Position numbers and translations under genes: made by a program. The notes beneath the pieces are model-generated. The model searched no databases, was not told where the DNA came from, and saw only the letters and a list, made by a program, of their open reading frames with translations. Of a DNA stretch of 64,000 nt, positions 25,156-33,612 are shown piece by piece (position 1 is the first letter of the stretch; every line of letters begins with the position of its first letter). Source of the DNA: Bacillota bacterium (GTDB lineage Bacteria; Bacillota; Clostridia; Acetivibrionales; DSM-1351); the NCBI GenBank assembly GCA_023400235.1, contig JAEXFI010000049.1, forward strand, positions 62,001-126,000. The letters run 5' to 3'.

Positions 25156-25164
25156 TGATATAAT
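25156..25164 (+). promoter_or_regulatory. Extended -10 promoter of dnaE
   Basis: TGATATAAT: a TG-N-TATAAT extended -10. The -35 region is poor. It leaves a leader of about 130 bases before dnaE. Confidence 0.55.
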
Positions 25165-25251
25165 TGTATATGGAAAACAAGCCTGTAAAAGGTTTGCTTA
25201 AATACGTGAGCGAATGAAAATCCGGGGAGAAGGATGTGCTTTACAAAAACC

Positions 25252-25301
25252 TCCTTCAACCCTTTGAATTTATGTCCGCAGAGCGGACGGGAGGGATAGG
25301 C
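25252..25301 (+). promoter_or_regulatory. Leader element shared with the XRE-cupin gene, copy 1
   Basis: TTCAACCCTTTGAAT, then TATGTCCGCAGAGCGGACGG, then GGAGGGATAG before the dnaE ATG. It contains the hairpin GTCCGC-AGA-GCGGAC (25275-25289) and an ATG that reads MSAERTGGIG in frame with dnaE. A near-identical copy precedes the unrelated gene at 33613. Confidence 0.7.
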
Positions 25302-28300
25302 ATGAAAGACTTTGTACACTTGCACGTACATACCGAATACAGTCTGCTGGACGGCTCAAACAGGATAAAGGACCTGATACAGAGGGTAAAAGAGCTGGGT
25401 ATGGGCAGTGTGGCAATAACAGACCACGGGGTAATGTATGGCGTGGTGGAATTCTACAAGGAAGCCCTTAAAAATGGAATAAAACCCATCCTGGGTTGTG
25501 AAATATATACGGCAAAGAGAAATATGCAGGATAAACAGCCCGGTCTGGATTCAGACTACGGGCACCTTGTCCTGCTGGCGAAGAACAATACCGGCTACAA
25601 AAATCTCATGAAACTTGTATCACTGGGCTTTACCGAGGGCTTTTATTACAAGCCCAGGGTGGACTACCAGACCCTTGAGAAGTACTCAGAGGGTATAATT
25701 GCCCTGAGTGCCTGCCTGTCTGGGGATATTCCCGCTGCAATACTGAATAATGACCTTGAGAAGGCGGCTGAACTTGCTAAGAGGCTCAACGGCATATTCG
25801 GGCAGGACAATTTTTACCTGGAGCTGCAGCACAACGGCATAAGCGACCAGAACCTGGTGAACCAGCAGCTCATTAAGCTGTCCAGGGAGCTGGGAATACC
25901 GCTGGTGGCCACAAATGATGCGCATTTCCTCACCAGAGAGGCCGCCAGGTCCCATGATATACTATTGTGCATTCAGACCGGCAAGACCATAAATGACGAT
26001 AACAGGATGAAGTTTGACACAGAAGAGATATATGTGAAATCCCCGGCTGAGATGTATGAAAACTTCCGGAACGTTGAATCAGCTCTGGAAAACACCTTGA
26101 AGATATCAGAGATGTGCAATGTGGAACTGGAATTTGGAAAGCTTCATTTGCCAAGCTTCCAGGTGGAGGAAGGCTATACTCCCCAGGAGTACCTGCGGGA
26201 AAAATGCTATTTGGGACTGGAGCAGAGGTATGGTACAGACTGCAGTGAGGATATACGGCAGAGGCTGGAATATGAGCTGTCGGTTATCACTGCCATGGGT
26301 TATGTGGACTACTTTCTCATAGTGTGGGATTTTATACGCTACGCCAGGGAAAACGATATTATGGTAGGACCGGGCAGGGGCTCGGCAGCGGGAAGTCTGG
26401 TATCCTATTGCCTTGGAATAACAAGCATAGACCCCCTGAAATACAACCTTCTCTTTGAAAGGTTTCTGAACCCCGAGAGAATCAGCATGCCTGATATAGA
26501 TATAGATTTCTGCTATGAAAGAAGGCAGGAGGTTATAGATTATGTTATCAGCAAGTACGGCAAGGATAAGGTATCTCAAATAATAACCTTTGGAACCATG
26601 GCTGCAAGAGCTGCCATAAGGGATGTGGGCAGAGCCTTGGACATACCCTATGGAGAAGTGGACAGCATAGCAAAAATGATTCCCTTTCAGATAGGCATGA
26701 ATATTGACAAGGCGCTGGAGCTGAATCCGGAGCTTAAAAAGAAGTATGAGCTTGAGGAGGATACGGGCCTTCTGATTGACACTGCCAGAAGCCTGGAGGG
26801 GCTCCCCAGACATGCGTCCACCCATGCGGCAGGCGTGGTTATTTCAAAGGAGCCCATTGTAGAGTATGTGCCTCTGCAGCTCAATGAAAACAATGTGACA
26901 ACCCAGTTTACCATGGGTCTGCTGGAGGAGCTGGGACTGCTGAAGATGGACTTCCTCGGCTTGAGAACCCTCACTGTTATCAGAGATACTGTAAACCTGG
27001 TAGAACAGGGGCATAACCTGAAAATTGATATAAACTGTATAAATTATGAAGATCCACATGTATATAAAATGATTGGAGAGGGCAAGACTGTTGGTATATT
27101 CCAGCTTGAAAGCGGAGGTATGACCCAGTTTATGAAGGAACTGCAGCCAAACTCCCTGGAAGACATAATAGCGGGTATTTCACTCTACAGGCCGGGGCCT
27201 ATGGACCAGATACCCAGATATATACGAAATAAGAACAATCCGAAGGAAATAAGGTATCATCATCCTCTTTTGGAAAACATACTGAATGTTACTTATGGCT
27301 GTATGGTTTATCAGGAACAGGTAATGCAGATAGTAAGGGAGCTGGGCGGTTACTCGTACGGCAGATCCGACCTTGTAAGGCGCGCCATGTCCAAGAAGAA
27401 GGTTTCGGTCATGGAACAGGAGCGCAAGAATTTTATATATGGCATTACAGACGAGCAGGGGAATGAGGTGGTCAGAGGTGCCGTGAAAAATGGAGTGGAC
27501 GAAAAGACGGCAGACAAAATATTTGATGAAATGATGGACTTTGCCAGTTACGCCTTCAACAAATCCCATGCGGCTGCATATGCAGTTGTAGCATATCAGA
27601 CAGCCTGGCTCAAGCACTATTATCCCGTGGAATTCCTGGCAGCTTCCCTGAACAGCTTTTTGGGCAGCAGCGACAAGGTTTCACAATACGTAAATGAATG
27701 CAAGGTGCTGAATATAAAGGTGCTTCCGCCTGATGTAAATGAGAGCAACGTAAAATTTACAGTTGTAAATCATAAAATAAGATTTGGCCTGGCAGCCATA
27801 AAAAATGTTGGAGAAGGCGCAATCAGGTCAATGATTGCCGAAAGAACGCAAAACGGCCTTTACTCTACCTTCCTGGATTTTTGCCAGAGAATAGAAGGCA
27901 GAGAAATCAACAAAAGGTGCATAGAAGGACTTATTAAAAGCGGAGCCTTTGACTCCCTGAAAGTTTACAGAGCCAAGCTCATGGCGGTATTTGAGAGATT
28001 TCTGGACGGAATAGCCCAGGCAAAAAAGAAAAGCATGGAAGGACAATTATCCATATTTGAGCTAATGCAGGAGCCTCAGGAGTCCTTGCAGGAGGATTAT
28101 CCCGACATAAAGGAGTACCCTCCCAACGTAATGCTTGCCATGGAAAAGGAAATGCTGGGACTGTATGTTTCAGGTCATCCCCTCAGCGAGCATCAGAGCG
28201 TATTGGACAAAAATGTGACACTTTACAGCAAGGATATGTTTGTTGACAATAATGAGGACAGCACCGGAGATATTGAGCTTGGGCTCAAAAAGCTGTCTGA

Positions 28301-28784
28301 TTCCATGCGGGTGACAGTGGGAGGAATAATCGTATCAAAAAAGACCAAGACTACAAAAAATAACAATTTAATGGCTTTTGTAGGACTTGAAGACCTTTTC
28401 GGTACAATGGAGCTTATAGTCTTTCCGACTATTTATGAACGATTTTCACAATTGCTGCAGCAGGAGAGTATTGTGATAGTAAACGGCAGGCTTAGCCTGA
28501 AGGAGGACGAGCAGCCTAAAATCATATGTGAAGAGGTGCTTCCCATAAACAGCCTTTCGGAAAAGGGACTGTACATGAATTTTGAAAGAGAAATGACCAG
28601 AGAGGAAAGTACCGCATTGATAGCCCTTCTCAAATATTTCAGCGGCTCAACGCCCACCTTTATCAGGAAGAAGGAGGAGAAAGGCTTCAAAAAACTTGAC
28701 AGGCAGTATTGGACAGATTTAAGCAATGTTTTGCTGGAAGAACTGGAAGCAAGGCTTGGAAAGGATAATATAAGTCTAAAATAA
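25302..28784 (+). CDS. dnaE: DNA polymerase III subunit alpha (DnaE)
   Basis: 1160 residues from ATG 25302 (GGGAGGGA at 25289-25296). Order of domains: PHP domain with FVHLHVHTEYSLLDGSNR at the N-terminus; polymerase core with GPGRGSAAGSLV (about 355-366) and the catalytic MPDIDIDF (about 394-401); helix-hairpin-helix region; beta-clamp binding motif QLSIFE (about 916); and a C-terminal OB fold. This is the DnaE1-type replicative polymerase, not PolC. It is followed by mtrB. Confidence 0.97.
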   Translation: MKDFVHLHVHTEYSLLDGSNRIKDLIQRVKELGMGSVAITDHGVMYGVVEFYKEALKNGIKPILGCEIYTAKRNMQDKQPGLDSDYGHLVLLAKNNTGYKNLMKLVSLGFTEGFYYKPRVDYQTLEKYSEGIIALSACLSGDIPAAILNNDLEKAAELAKRLNGIFGQDNFYLELQHNGISDQNLVNQQLIKLSRELGIPLVATNDAHFLTREAARSHDILLCIQTGKTINDDNRMKFDTEEIYVKSPAEMYENFRNVESALENTLKISEMCNVELEFGKLHLPSFQVEEGYTPQEYLREKCYLGLEQRYGTDCSEDIRQRLEYELSVITAMGYVDYFLIVWDFIRYARENDIMVGPGRGSAAGSLVSYCLGITSIDPLKYNLLFERFLNPERISMPDIDIDFCYERRQEVIDYVISKYGKDKVSQIITFGTMAARAAIRDVGRALDIPYGEVDSIAKMIPFQIGMNIDKALELNPELKKKYELEEDTGLLIDTARSLEGLPRHASTHAAGVVISKEPIVEYVPLQLNENNVTTQFTMGLLEELGLLKMDFLGLRTLTVIRDTVNLVEQGHNLKIDINCINYEDPHVYKMIGEGKTVGIFQLESGGMTQFMKELQPNSLEDIIAGISLYRPGPMDQIPRYIRNKNNPKEIRYHHPLLENILNVTYGCMVYQEQVMQIVRELGGYSYGRSDLVRRAMSKKKVSVMEQERKNFIYGITDEQGNEVVRGAVKNGVDEKTADKIFDEMMDFASYAFNKSHAAAYAVVAYQTAWLKHYYPVEFLAASLNSFLGSSDKVSQYVNECKVLNIKVLPPDVNESNVKFTVVNHKIRFGLAAIKNVGEGAIRSMIAERTQNGLYSTFLDFCQRIEGREINKRCIEGLIKSGAFDSLKVYRAKLMAVFERFLDGIAQAKKKSMEGQLSIFELMQEPQESLQEDYPDIKEYPPNVMLAMEKEMLGLYVSGHPLSEHQSVLDKNVTLYSKDMFVDNNEDSTGDIELGLKKLSDSMRVTVGGIIVSKKTKTTKNNNLMAFVGLEDLFGTMELIVFPTIYERFSQLLQQESIVIVNGRLSLKEDEQPKIICEEVLPINSLSEKGLYMNFEREMTREESTALIALLKYFSGSTPTFIRKKEEKGFKKLDRQYWTDLSNVLLEELEARLGKDNISLK

Positions 28785-28842
28785 CTTGCTTAATATTGAT
28801 TTTTGGTGGAAAATAATATAATATAAATGTCGAGGTGGTTAA

Positions 28843-29076
28843 ATGGACAACCTGGAAGATAAAATCTCCGGAGAGTACGTTGCTATAAAAGCCGGTGAAA
28901 ACGGAGTTACAATTATCGGTTTAACACGTGGAAGGGATACAAAATTTCATCATACCGAGAAGCTTGATAAAGGTGAATTGCTTTTAGCACAATTTACCGA
29001 AAATACCTCTGCGATAAAAATAAGGGGCAAAGCCACTGTTTATTGCAGATATGGCACTATTCAATGCGGGGAATAA
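28843..29076 (+). CDS. mtrB: trp RNA-binding attenuation protein (TRAP)
   Basis: 77 residues, GAGGTGG upstream. The sequence follows Bacillus MtrB nearly residue for residue in the core: YVAIKAGENGVTIIGLTRG, DTKFHHTEKLDKGE, LLAQFTENTSAIKIRGKA. TRAP forms an 11-subunit ring that binds tryptophan and then (G/U)AG repeats in trp leader RNA. The tryptophan-contact and RNA-binding Lys/Arg segments (KFHH, KLDKGE, KIRG) are retained. It lies 58 bases after dnaE and 20 bases before the next gene; no trp genes are in the window. Confidence 0.95.
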   Translation: MDNLEDKISGEYVAIKAGENGVTIIGLTRGRDTKFHHTEKLDKGELLLAQFTENTSAIKIRGKATVYCRYGTIQCGE

Positions 29077-29096
29077 CAATTTGAAAGGTAGTGTAG

Positions 29097-29300
29097 ATGA
29101 TAATGTGGACAGTGGTATATATGGCCCAAAGCAAAGAAGTGGCTAATCAGCTGCAGGAGCTTTTGTCCAATGAAGGTATTCTTGTTAAACTAAGGCCTAT
29201 CAGCAAGAATCCTGAAAACAATGATAATTACTTCGAAGTACTTGTTCCGGAGGCGGAAGTCGAGGAAGCACACAGCGTTATTATAGAAACGGGTTATTGA
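29097..29300 (+). CDS. Small conserved protein, DUF2007-like
   Basis: 67 residues from ATG 29097 (AAAGGTAG upstream; ATG 29103 also possible). A beta-alpha-beta ferredoxin-like pattern (WTVVYMAQSKEVANQLQELLSNEGILVKL... YFEVLVPEAEVEEAHSVI) fits DUF2007/putative signal transducing proteins. Probably co-transcribed with mtrB and closed by the terminator downstream. Function unknown. Confidence 0.75.
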   Translation: MIMWTVVYMAQSKEVANQLQELLSNEGILVKLRPISKNPENNDNYFEVLVPEAEVEEAHSVIIETGY

Positions 29301-29313
29301 TAAAATTGTTAAA

Positions 29314-29350
29314 AGATAGCTCCGCGCTTATTAGCCCGGAGCTATTTCTA
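29314..29350 (+). terminator. Rho-independent terminator after the mtrB operon
   Basis: ATAGCTCCG (29316-29324) pairs with CGGAGCTAT (29337-29345), followed by a short T-rich tail. Confidence 0.75.
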
Positions 29351-29457
29351 CATTTATCCTTATTTTTTGAACGGGCAATTGCTGCGGCAGATAAATATAT
29401 TTTTTTATACATGCAACAAATGACGTAATTATACGTAAAATGAAAGGAATGAGTGAA

Positions 29458-29895
29458 TTGCTATACGTTGATATACCCTTGACAGTAAGGTATGCTGAGA
29501 CAGACAGGATGGGAATAGTGCATCATTCAAACTATCCGGTCTGGTTTGAGGTTGGAAGGACAGAATTCATAAAGCAGAACGGCATATCCTATTCGGATAT
29601 TGAAAAAAAAGGGATACTGCTTCCTCTGCTTGAACTAAAGTGCAGGTTTATCAGCTCATCTACGTATGAGGATAAAATTATTGTAAGAACCAGTATAAAG
29701 AGTTATACAAAGACCCGGCTCAATTTCTTTTACGAGATTTTCAAGGAGTCAAACATGGAAAGCCCCATTACCACGGGTGAGACGGTACATGTTTGGACAA
29801 CTCCCAATCTGAGGCCGGTAAATTTGCAGAAATATGATGAAGAACTGTTTAATATCATTGCCAGAAACGCCGGAGCTGACATGGAGCAGGGCTGA
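29458..29895 (+). CDS. Acyl-CoA thioesterase, hot-dog fold (4HBT/YbgC-FadM type)
   Basis: 145 residues if translation starts at TTG 29458, which fits AAAGGA at 29443-29448 and the usual family start (M-x-Y...VRYAETDRMGIVHHSNY). ATG 29440 and 29449 are alternatives without good spacing. The catalytic region YAETDRMGIVHHSNYPVWFEVGR (Asp in TDRMG) is typical of YbgC-like thioesterases. Substrate unknown. Confidence 0.88.
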   Translation: MLYVDIPLTVRYAETDRMGIVHHSNYPVWFEVGRTEFIKQNGISYSDIEKKGILLPLLELKCRFISSSTYEDKIIVRTSIKSYTKTRLNFFYEIFKESNMESPITTGETVHVWTTPNLRPVNLQKYDEELFNIIARNAGADMEQG

Positions 29896-30025
29896 GACTG
29901 CAAAATACATAATTTTATGTAAAGAAAGAAATGCTTGTACTGATTTATTGTTCTATGATAAACTAGGTTTGCTTGTTCTCAGTAAAATTCTGTCAGATTT
30001 TAAAAAGTAATCGGGTGGTGTGCAG

Positions 30026-30586
30026 GTGAAAAAAAATATTCCGAATTTATTAACTCTCATAAGGTTGATAGTTGTTCCGATTCTGGGCTATTTCCTTTAC
30101 TTTGAAGCTTATGTTCCGGCAATGATTCTTTTTGCATTTGGAGGCTTTACTGACGTACTGGATGGATATATAGCCAGAAAGTACAATTTGATAACAAAAT
30201 GGGGCAAGTTTTTTGATCCGCTGGCAGACAAGTTAATGCAGATAACTGCTCTGGTTTTTTTGGTTATGCGTGACTTTATTCCAATTATTGTACTGGTTAT
30301 AGTTATAATAAAGGAGGCGTTGATGCTGACCGGCGGTATCATGCTCTACAGAAAGGGCAAGACTGTCATCGGGGCAAACTGGTACGGCAAGCTGGCCACG
30401 GTTTTGTTTTACTTTGCAATACTGGCAACCATTGTGCTCAGCATCGACAGCCTGAAAAACATGTATACCGCTATTGCCATCAATACTGCTCTTGGTTTGG
30501 CTGTGGCATGTACATTATTTGCTCTGGTTATGTATATACTGATTTATTACAGGTTTTCGAAGGATTATGAGAAGGGGAAGCAATAG
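30026..30586 (+). CDS. pgsA: CDP-diacylglycerol-glycerol-3-phosphate 3-phosphatidyltransferase
   Basis: 186 residues from GTG 30026 (GGGTGGT at 30013-30019; GTG 30020 is closer to it). The CDP-alcohol phosphatidyltransferase signature DxxDGxxAR-x8-GxxxDxxxD is complete (residues about 44-70) and multiple membrane helices follow. PgsA makes phosphatidylglycerol phosphate, the first step to phosphatidylglycerol and cardiolipin. Assignment to pgsA rather than another CDP-alcohol transferase rests on the N-terminus NIPNLLTLIRL and length. Confidence 0.92.
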   Translation: MKKNIPNLLTLIRLIVVPILGYFLYFEAYVPAMILFAFGGFTDVLDGYIARKYNLITKWGKFFDPLADKLMQITALVFLVMRDFIPIIVLVIVIIKEALMLTGGIMLYRKGKTVIGANWYGKLATVLFYFAILATIVLSIDSLKNMYTAIAINTALGLAVACTLFALVMYILIYYRFSKDYEKGKQ

Positions 30587-30620
30587 CCCCTCAGCTTTAT
30601 AGAATGGTTTGATAACATAA

Positions 30621-30649
30621 AAGGTACATTATTGATGTATCTTTTTTTG
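30621..30649 (+). terminator. Rho-independent terminator after pgsA
   Basis: AGGTACAT pairs with ATGTATCT around TATTG, followed by seven T. Confidence 0.8.
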
Positions 30650-30654
30650 TTAGG

Positions 30655-30740
30655 TGCGTCGTGTGTCTAGCGAAGCTGGAGCACACTTGCAAAAAAATAA
30701 AGCCGTCTCTTGATTTTTTTAAAGTCCGGCTTTAAAATAT
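30655..30740. other. Structured intergenic stretch
   Basis: Two possible hairpins: GTGTG..TAGC-GAA-GCT..CACAC (about 30660-30685) and AAAGCCG (30701-30707) with CGGCTTT (30728-30734). No known RNA family recognised. Confidence 0.45.
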
Positions 30741-30833
30741 TAATAATTTAGTAACATTTTTGTGGTATTATATATTATGGCTGCTGAAAAAACATATTTC
30801 GCTGCACTTCAGCAGTTGTTACAGGAGGACAAA

Positions 30834-31718
30834 TTGTTCGGTTATATTATGCCGGAGAAGCCGGAACTTAAAATAAAAGAATTTGACATATACAGGGCCT
30901 ACTATTGCGGAGTCTGCAAAGCTATCGGCAAAAGGCACGGACAATTGAAAAGAATGACACTGACGTATGATGCAGCTTTTCTTTCTCTGCTGCTGTGCTC
31001 CCTTCTGAAGGTGGAAACAAAACTGGTCAGGGAGCGGTGCATTGTTCATCCGCTCAAAAAATCCTTTGTCACTTACAATGAAATAATAGATTATTCTTCC
31101 GACATAAATATAATCCTGGCGTATAATAATATAAAGGATAAATGGAAGGATGACAGCTCCAAAGCTGCGTTGGCAGGCATGGCGGTGCTCGGCAGAGCGT
31201 ATGGAAAGCTGACTCTGGAATACCCTGAGAAATGTGCTATAATTGAAAAAAGGCTTGAGGAGCTTGCCGTCCTTGAAAAGGACCGGTGTGCATCCTTTGA
31301 CAGGGCCGCAGAACCTTTTGCGAAGCTGATGGAAGAGGTGCTTGACTACGAAAAGCTGGACGATGAAGCCAGACAGGTTTTAAGATGGATGGGCTACAAT
31401 ATAGGGAAATGGATTTATCTCATTGATGCGTATGACGATCTGGAGGCAGACCTGAAAGCTTCCGCCTACAACCCTTTTTTGCTGCATTTCAAATATGAAG
31501 GGGGCAGCGAAGATGTTGAGGCTTTTAAAAACCGGATCAGGGACAAGGTGGAATTTACCCTGCTGTATTGTCTGAGGGAAGCTTCCAAGGCCTTTGAATT
31601 ATTAAATGCAGATGAGAATAAGAGTATATTGGAAAACATATTGTACATGGGAATGTTAAGCAAGACAGATAAAATATTATGCCGGAGGAGTTGTGGTAAT
31701 TGTGAGAAATCCGTATGA
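30834..31718 (+). CDS. DUF5685 family protein
   Basis: 294 residues from TTG 30834, set by AGGAGG at 30823-30828 and the family start MFGY(I/V)xPxKPELKIKE. An upstream ATG would ignore this site. The conserved YRAYYCGVCKAIGKRHGQL block and TYDAAFLSLLL are typical of DUF5685. The C-terminus ends CRRSCGNC, so two Cys clusters may bind a metal. Overlaps the J-domain gene by 26 bases; this pair is common in Clostridia. Confidence 0.85.
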   Translation: MFGYIMPEKPELKIKEFDIYRAYYCGVCKAIGKRHGQLKRMTLTYDAAFLSLLLCSLLKVETKLVRERCIVHPLKKSFVTYNEIIDYSSDINIILAYNNIKDKWKDDSSKAALAGMAVLGRAYGKLTLEYPEKCAIIEKRLEELAVLEKDRCASFDRAAEPFAKLMEEVLDYEKLDDEARQVLRWMGYNIGKWIYLIDAYDDLEADLKASAYNPFLLHFKYEGGSEDVEAFKNRIRDKVEFTLLYCLREASKAFELLNADENKSILENILYMGMLSKTDKILCRRSCGNCEKSV

Positions 31719-32340
31719 GGTACTGGGAATAAAAGAAAACGCAACTGAAGATGAGATTAAGAAAGCATACAGAGAGCAGGTTAAAAAATATCATCCTGAC
31801 CAATATCAGGATAATCCTCTTTCTCAGCTGGCAGAGGAAAAGCTCAGAGAGGTAAATGAAGCTTACGAATACCTTACCGGGAAGGGGCAGTCTGCGAAAG
31901 CCGGCAACGGCTGGGGCGGCAGAAGCGGCTATTCCGGCGGCCAGTCAGCCGGTGCCGGAGGAGGTCAGGGCGGAAGTGCCAGCTTCAGGCAGATAAGGAT
32001 GCTGATAAACAGCGGCAATATAGCGGCAGCAGAGCAAATGCTTGAAAGCATGACTGAGAAAAGTGCTGAATGGTTCTATCTGCGGGGATTGATTTTCATG
32101 AAAAAGGGCTGGTATAACGAAGCTGCTATGAATATCCGGCAGGCCTGCAATATGGATCCGTCAAATTATGAGTACAGGGACGCCTTAAACAGAATGAACA
32201 ATAATAACAACATGTACAGGGGAAATGCTCAAAACAGGGGTTATGGAGCAGGGCCCAGCTTCTGCGACATGTGCATGTGCGCCTGGTGTTCCGATTCCAT
32301 GTGTGAATGCTGCGGCGGTGACTTGATAGGCTGCTGCTAG
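31693..32340 (+). CDS. J-domain protein with TPR-like middle and Cys-rich tail
   Basis: 215 residues, probably from GTG 31693 (GGAGGAG at 31684-31690); GTG 31702 is possible. Residues 5-65 are a J-domain with YEVLGI...YREQVKKYHPDQY (HPD present). A Gly-rich linker follows, then a TPR-like helical pair (residues 95-165) and a C-terminal tail with nine Cys in 25 residues. It should stimulate an Hsp70 and may act on the DUF5685 partner; the tail may hold a metal. There is no DnaK or GrpE nearby. Confidence 0.88.
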   Translation: MVIVRNPYEVLGIKENATEDEIKKAYREQVKKYHPDQYQDNPLSQLAEEKLREVNEAYEYLTGKGQSAKAGNGWGGRSGYSGGQSAGAGGGQGGSASFRQIRMLINSGNIAAAEQMLESMTEKSAEWFYLRGLIFMKKGWYNEAAMNIRQACNMDPSNYEYRDALNRMNNNNNMYRGNAQNRGYGAGPSFCDMCMCAWCSDSMCECCGGDLIGCC

Positions 32341-32395
32341 AAGCTGGAAGGAATAAGGGTTTATACAAGGTTTATTTAGCCGGAGGTTTTATTGC

Positions 32396-32917
32396 ATGAA
32401 CAGTGGCCCAGCTTCAAGAGTTAAGAGAATAACATTAAGCGGTATATTACTGGCCTTTACAGTGATATCTGTGTTTTTGGCAGCTACACTGCCCACCAGC
32501 AAGCTGTCCTTATACGCCTTAAGCTCCTTATTTATGGCCGTAATAGTCATTGAGTTCGGGACGAAGGCAGGCTGGGCATTCTATATAGCCTCTGGCATAT
32601 TGTCTGCACTGCTTGTTCCAAGGCTTGAAGTGATTCCTTTTATTGTGTTTTTCGGGGTATACGGACTTATAAAGCTGTATGTTGAAAGGATACATAGCAG
32701 GATTATAGAGTATGTTTTAAAGCTTGCATATTTTAACGTCTGTCTGGTGCTGGGACTGGTATTTCTCAAGGAAATCCTGCTGAACGGGAACCTTCCGTCG
32801 GCACCTGTGTATGCAATTGCCGCCCTGCTGGAGGTTGTTTTTCTTCTCTATGATTATATATACACGCTGTTCATACGCTTTTATGGAAGCCAGCTTAAGC
32901 AAAGGCTTAAAATATAG
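32396..32917 (+). CDS. Integral membrane protein of the DUF5685/J-protein operon
   Basis: 173 residues, GGAGG at 32381-32385. Five hydrophobic segments (about 12-30, 40-55, 60-75, 79-92, 108-160 in two). The pattern resembles small S-component-like membrane proteins of Clostridia, but no ECF ATPase or T-component is adjacent. Third gene of the cluster; function unknown. Confidence 0.75.
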   Translation: MNSGPASRVKRITLSGILLAFTVISVFLAATLPTSKLSLYALSSLFMAVIVIEFGTKAGWAFYIASGILSALLVPRLEVIPFIVFFGVYGLIKLYVERIHSRIIEYVLKLAYFNVCLVLGLVFLKEILLNGNLPSAPVYAIAALLEVVFLLYDYIYTLFIRFYGSQLKQRLKI

Positions 32918-33115
32918 ACTGTGAAATAAAACCTCTTATCAGGAAATAATTTGAAATCAAACGCTTTGTATATTACAATAACTGTAAATATAAGGCGTAT
33001 TTTATTTTTAACCGGTATGCCGGGAAGTTGGTACAACAAGGGCTGATGCAAGCAGCGGAATCAGGCTTTGCGGCACTGGCAGGCCTCATGCAGTGCATGA
33101 GTATATGGAGGGAAA

Positions 33116-33406
33116 ATGACACCAGCGCTCTCTTATTCTATTGCAGTTTTTTTTATTATTCTCATAGCAGGCTGTGCAGTGAATCTGCTCATACAGCACT
33201 ATATATTCCAATTGCTTGGCATTGCTTTCTTTTTTACATATATAATTGTCAATTCGGCCATCTTTGTGGAAAACGCACCGGCGGTAACCTTCAGGGTCCT
33301 CTTTTACCGTTCGCTGCCTTCGCTTTTCGGTATTTCAGCATGTCTCATAAGTATGACACTGGGTTTTTGGCTTTTCCCCGCCATAAGAAACAGAGTTAGG
33401 GATTAA
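33116..33406 (+). CDS. Small three-helix membrane protein
   Basis: 96 residues, GGAGGG at 33106-33111. Three hydrophobic helices (about 5-22, 29-49, 68-88). An overlapping frame from 33028 lacks a ribosome binding site. No family recognised. Confidence 0.65.
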   Translation: MTPALSYSIAVFFIILIAGCAVNLLIQHYIFQLLGIAFFFTYIIVNSAIFVENAPAVTFRVLFYRSLPSLFGISACLISMTLGFWLFPAIRNRVRD

Positions 33407-33463
33407 CCGGGCTGTGGGTGGTAAAATAATTTTGCGGCAGCGGCAGAGCTTGTGCTATAATTA

Positions 33464-33531
33464 AAATGTTTGTCATTGGATAAAATATGAAATAATTCCT
33501 GCAAACATTTAGTATAGTGCAGGCTTTTTTT
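33464..33531 (+). terminator. Terminator hairpin with possible antiterminator
   Basis: CCTGCA (33498-33503) pairs with TGCAGG (33518-33523), followed by CTTTTTTT. AAATGTTTG (33464-33472) is fully complementary to CAAACATTT (33502-33510), which overlaps the left arm of the terminator stem. A TATAAT at 33456-33461 lies just upstream, so this may be an attenuated leader of the 33613 gene rather than the end of the previous one. Confidence 0.6.
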
Positions 33532-33567
33532 ATGGCCGCAGTTAAGCCGGCTTGAAAGAAAACCATT

Positions 33568-33612
33568 TTCAACCTTTGAATATATGTCCGCAGAGCGGAC
33601 GGGGGATAAACT
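33568..33612 (+). promoter_or_regulatory. Leader element shared with dnaE, copy 2
   Basis: TTCAACCTTTGAAT, then TATGTCCGCAGAGCGGACGG, then GGGATAAACT before ATG 33613. Same GTCCGC-AGA-GCGGAC hairpin as at 25275-25289. The internal ATG here reads MSAERTGDKL and stops at a TGA overlapping the downstream ATG, so it is a 10-codon upstream ORF. Confidence 0.7.

Noticed and set aside
26106..26825. 239-codon minus-strand ORF
   Set aside because: Antisense to the polymerase core of dnaE, with no ribosome binding site.
33028..33399. 123-codon plus-strand ORF overlapping the membrane protein at 33116
   Set aside because: No ribosome binding site; the overlapping frame has GGAGGG and clear membrane helices.
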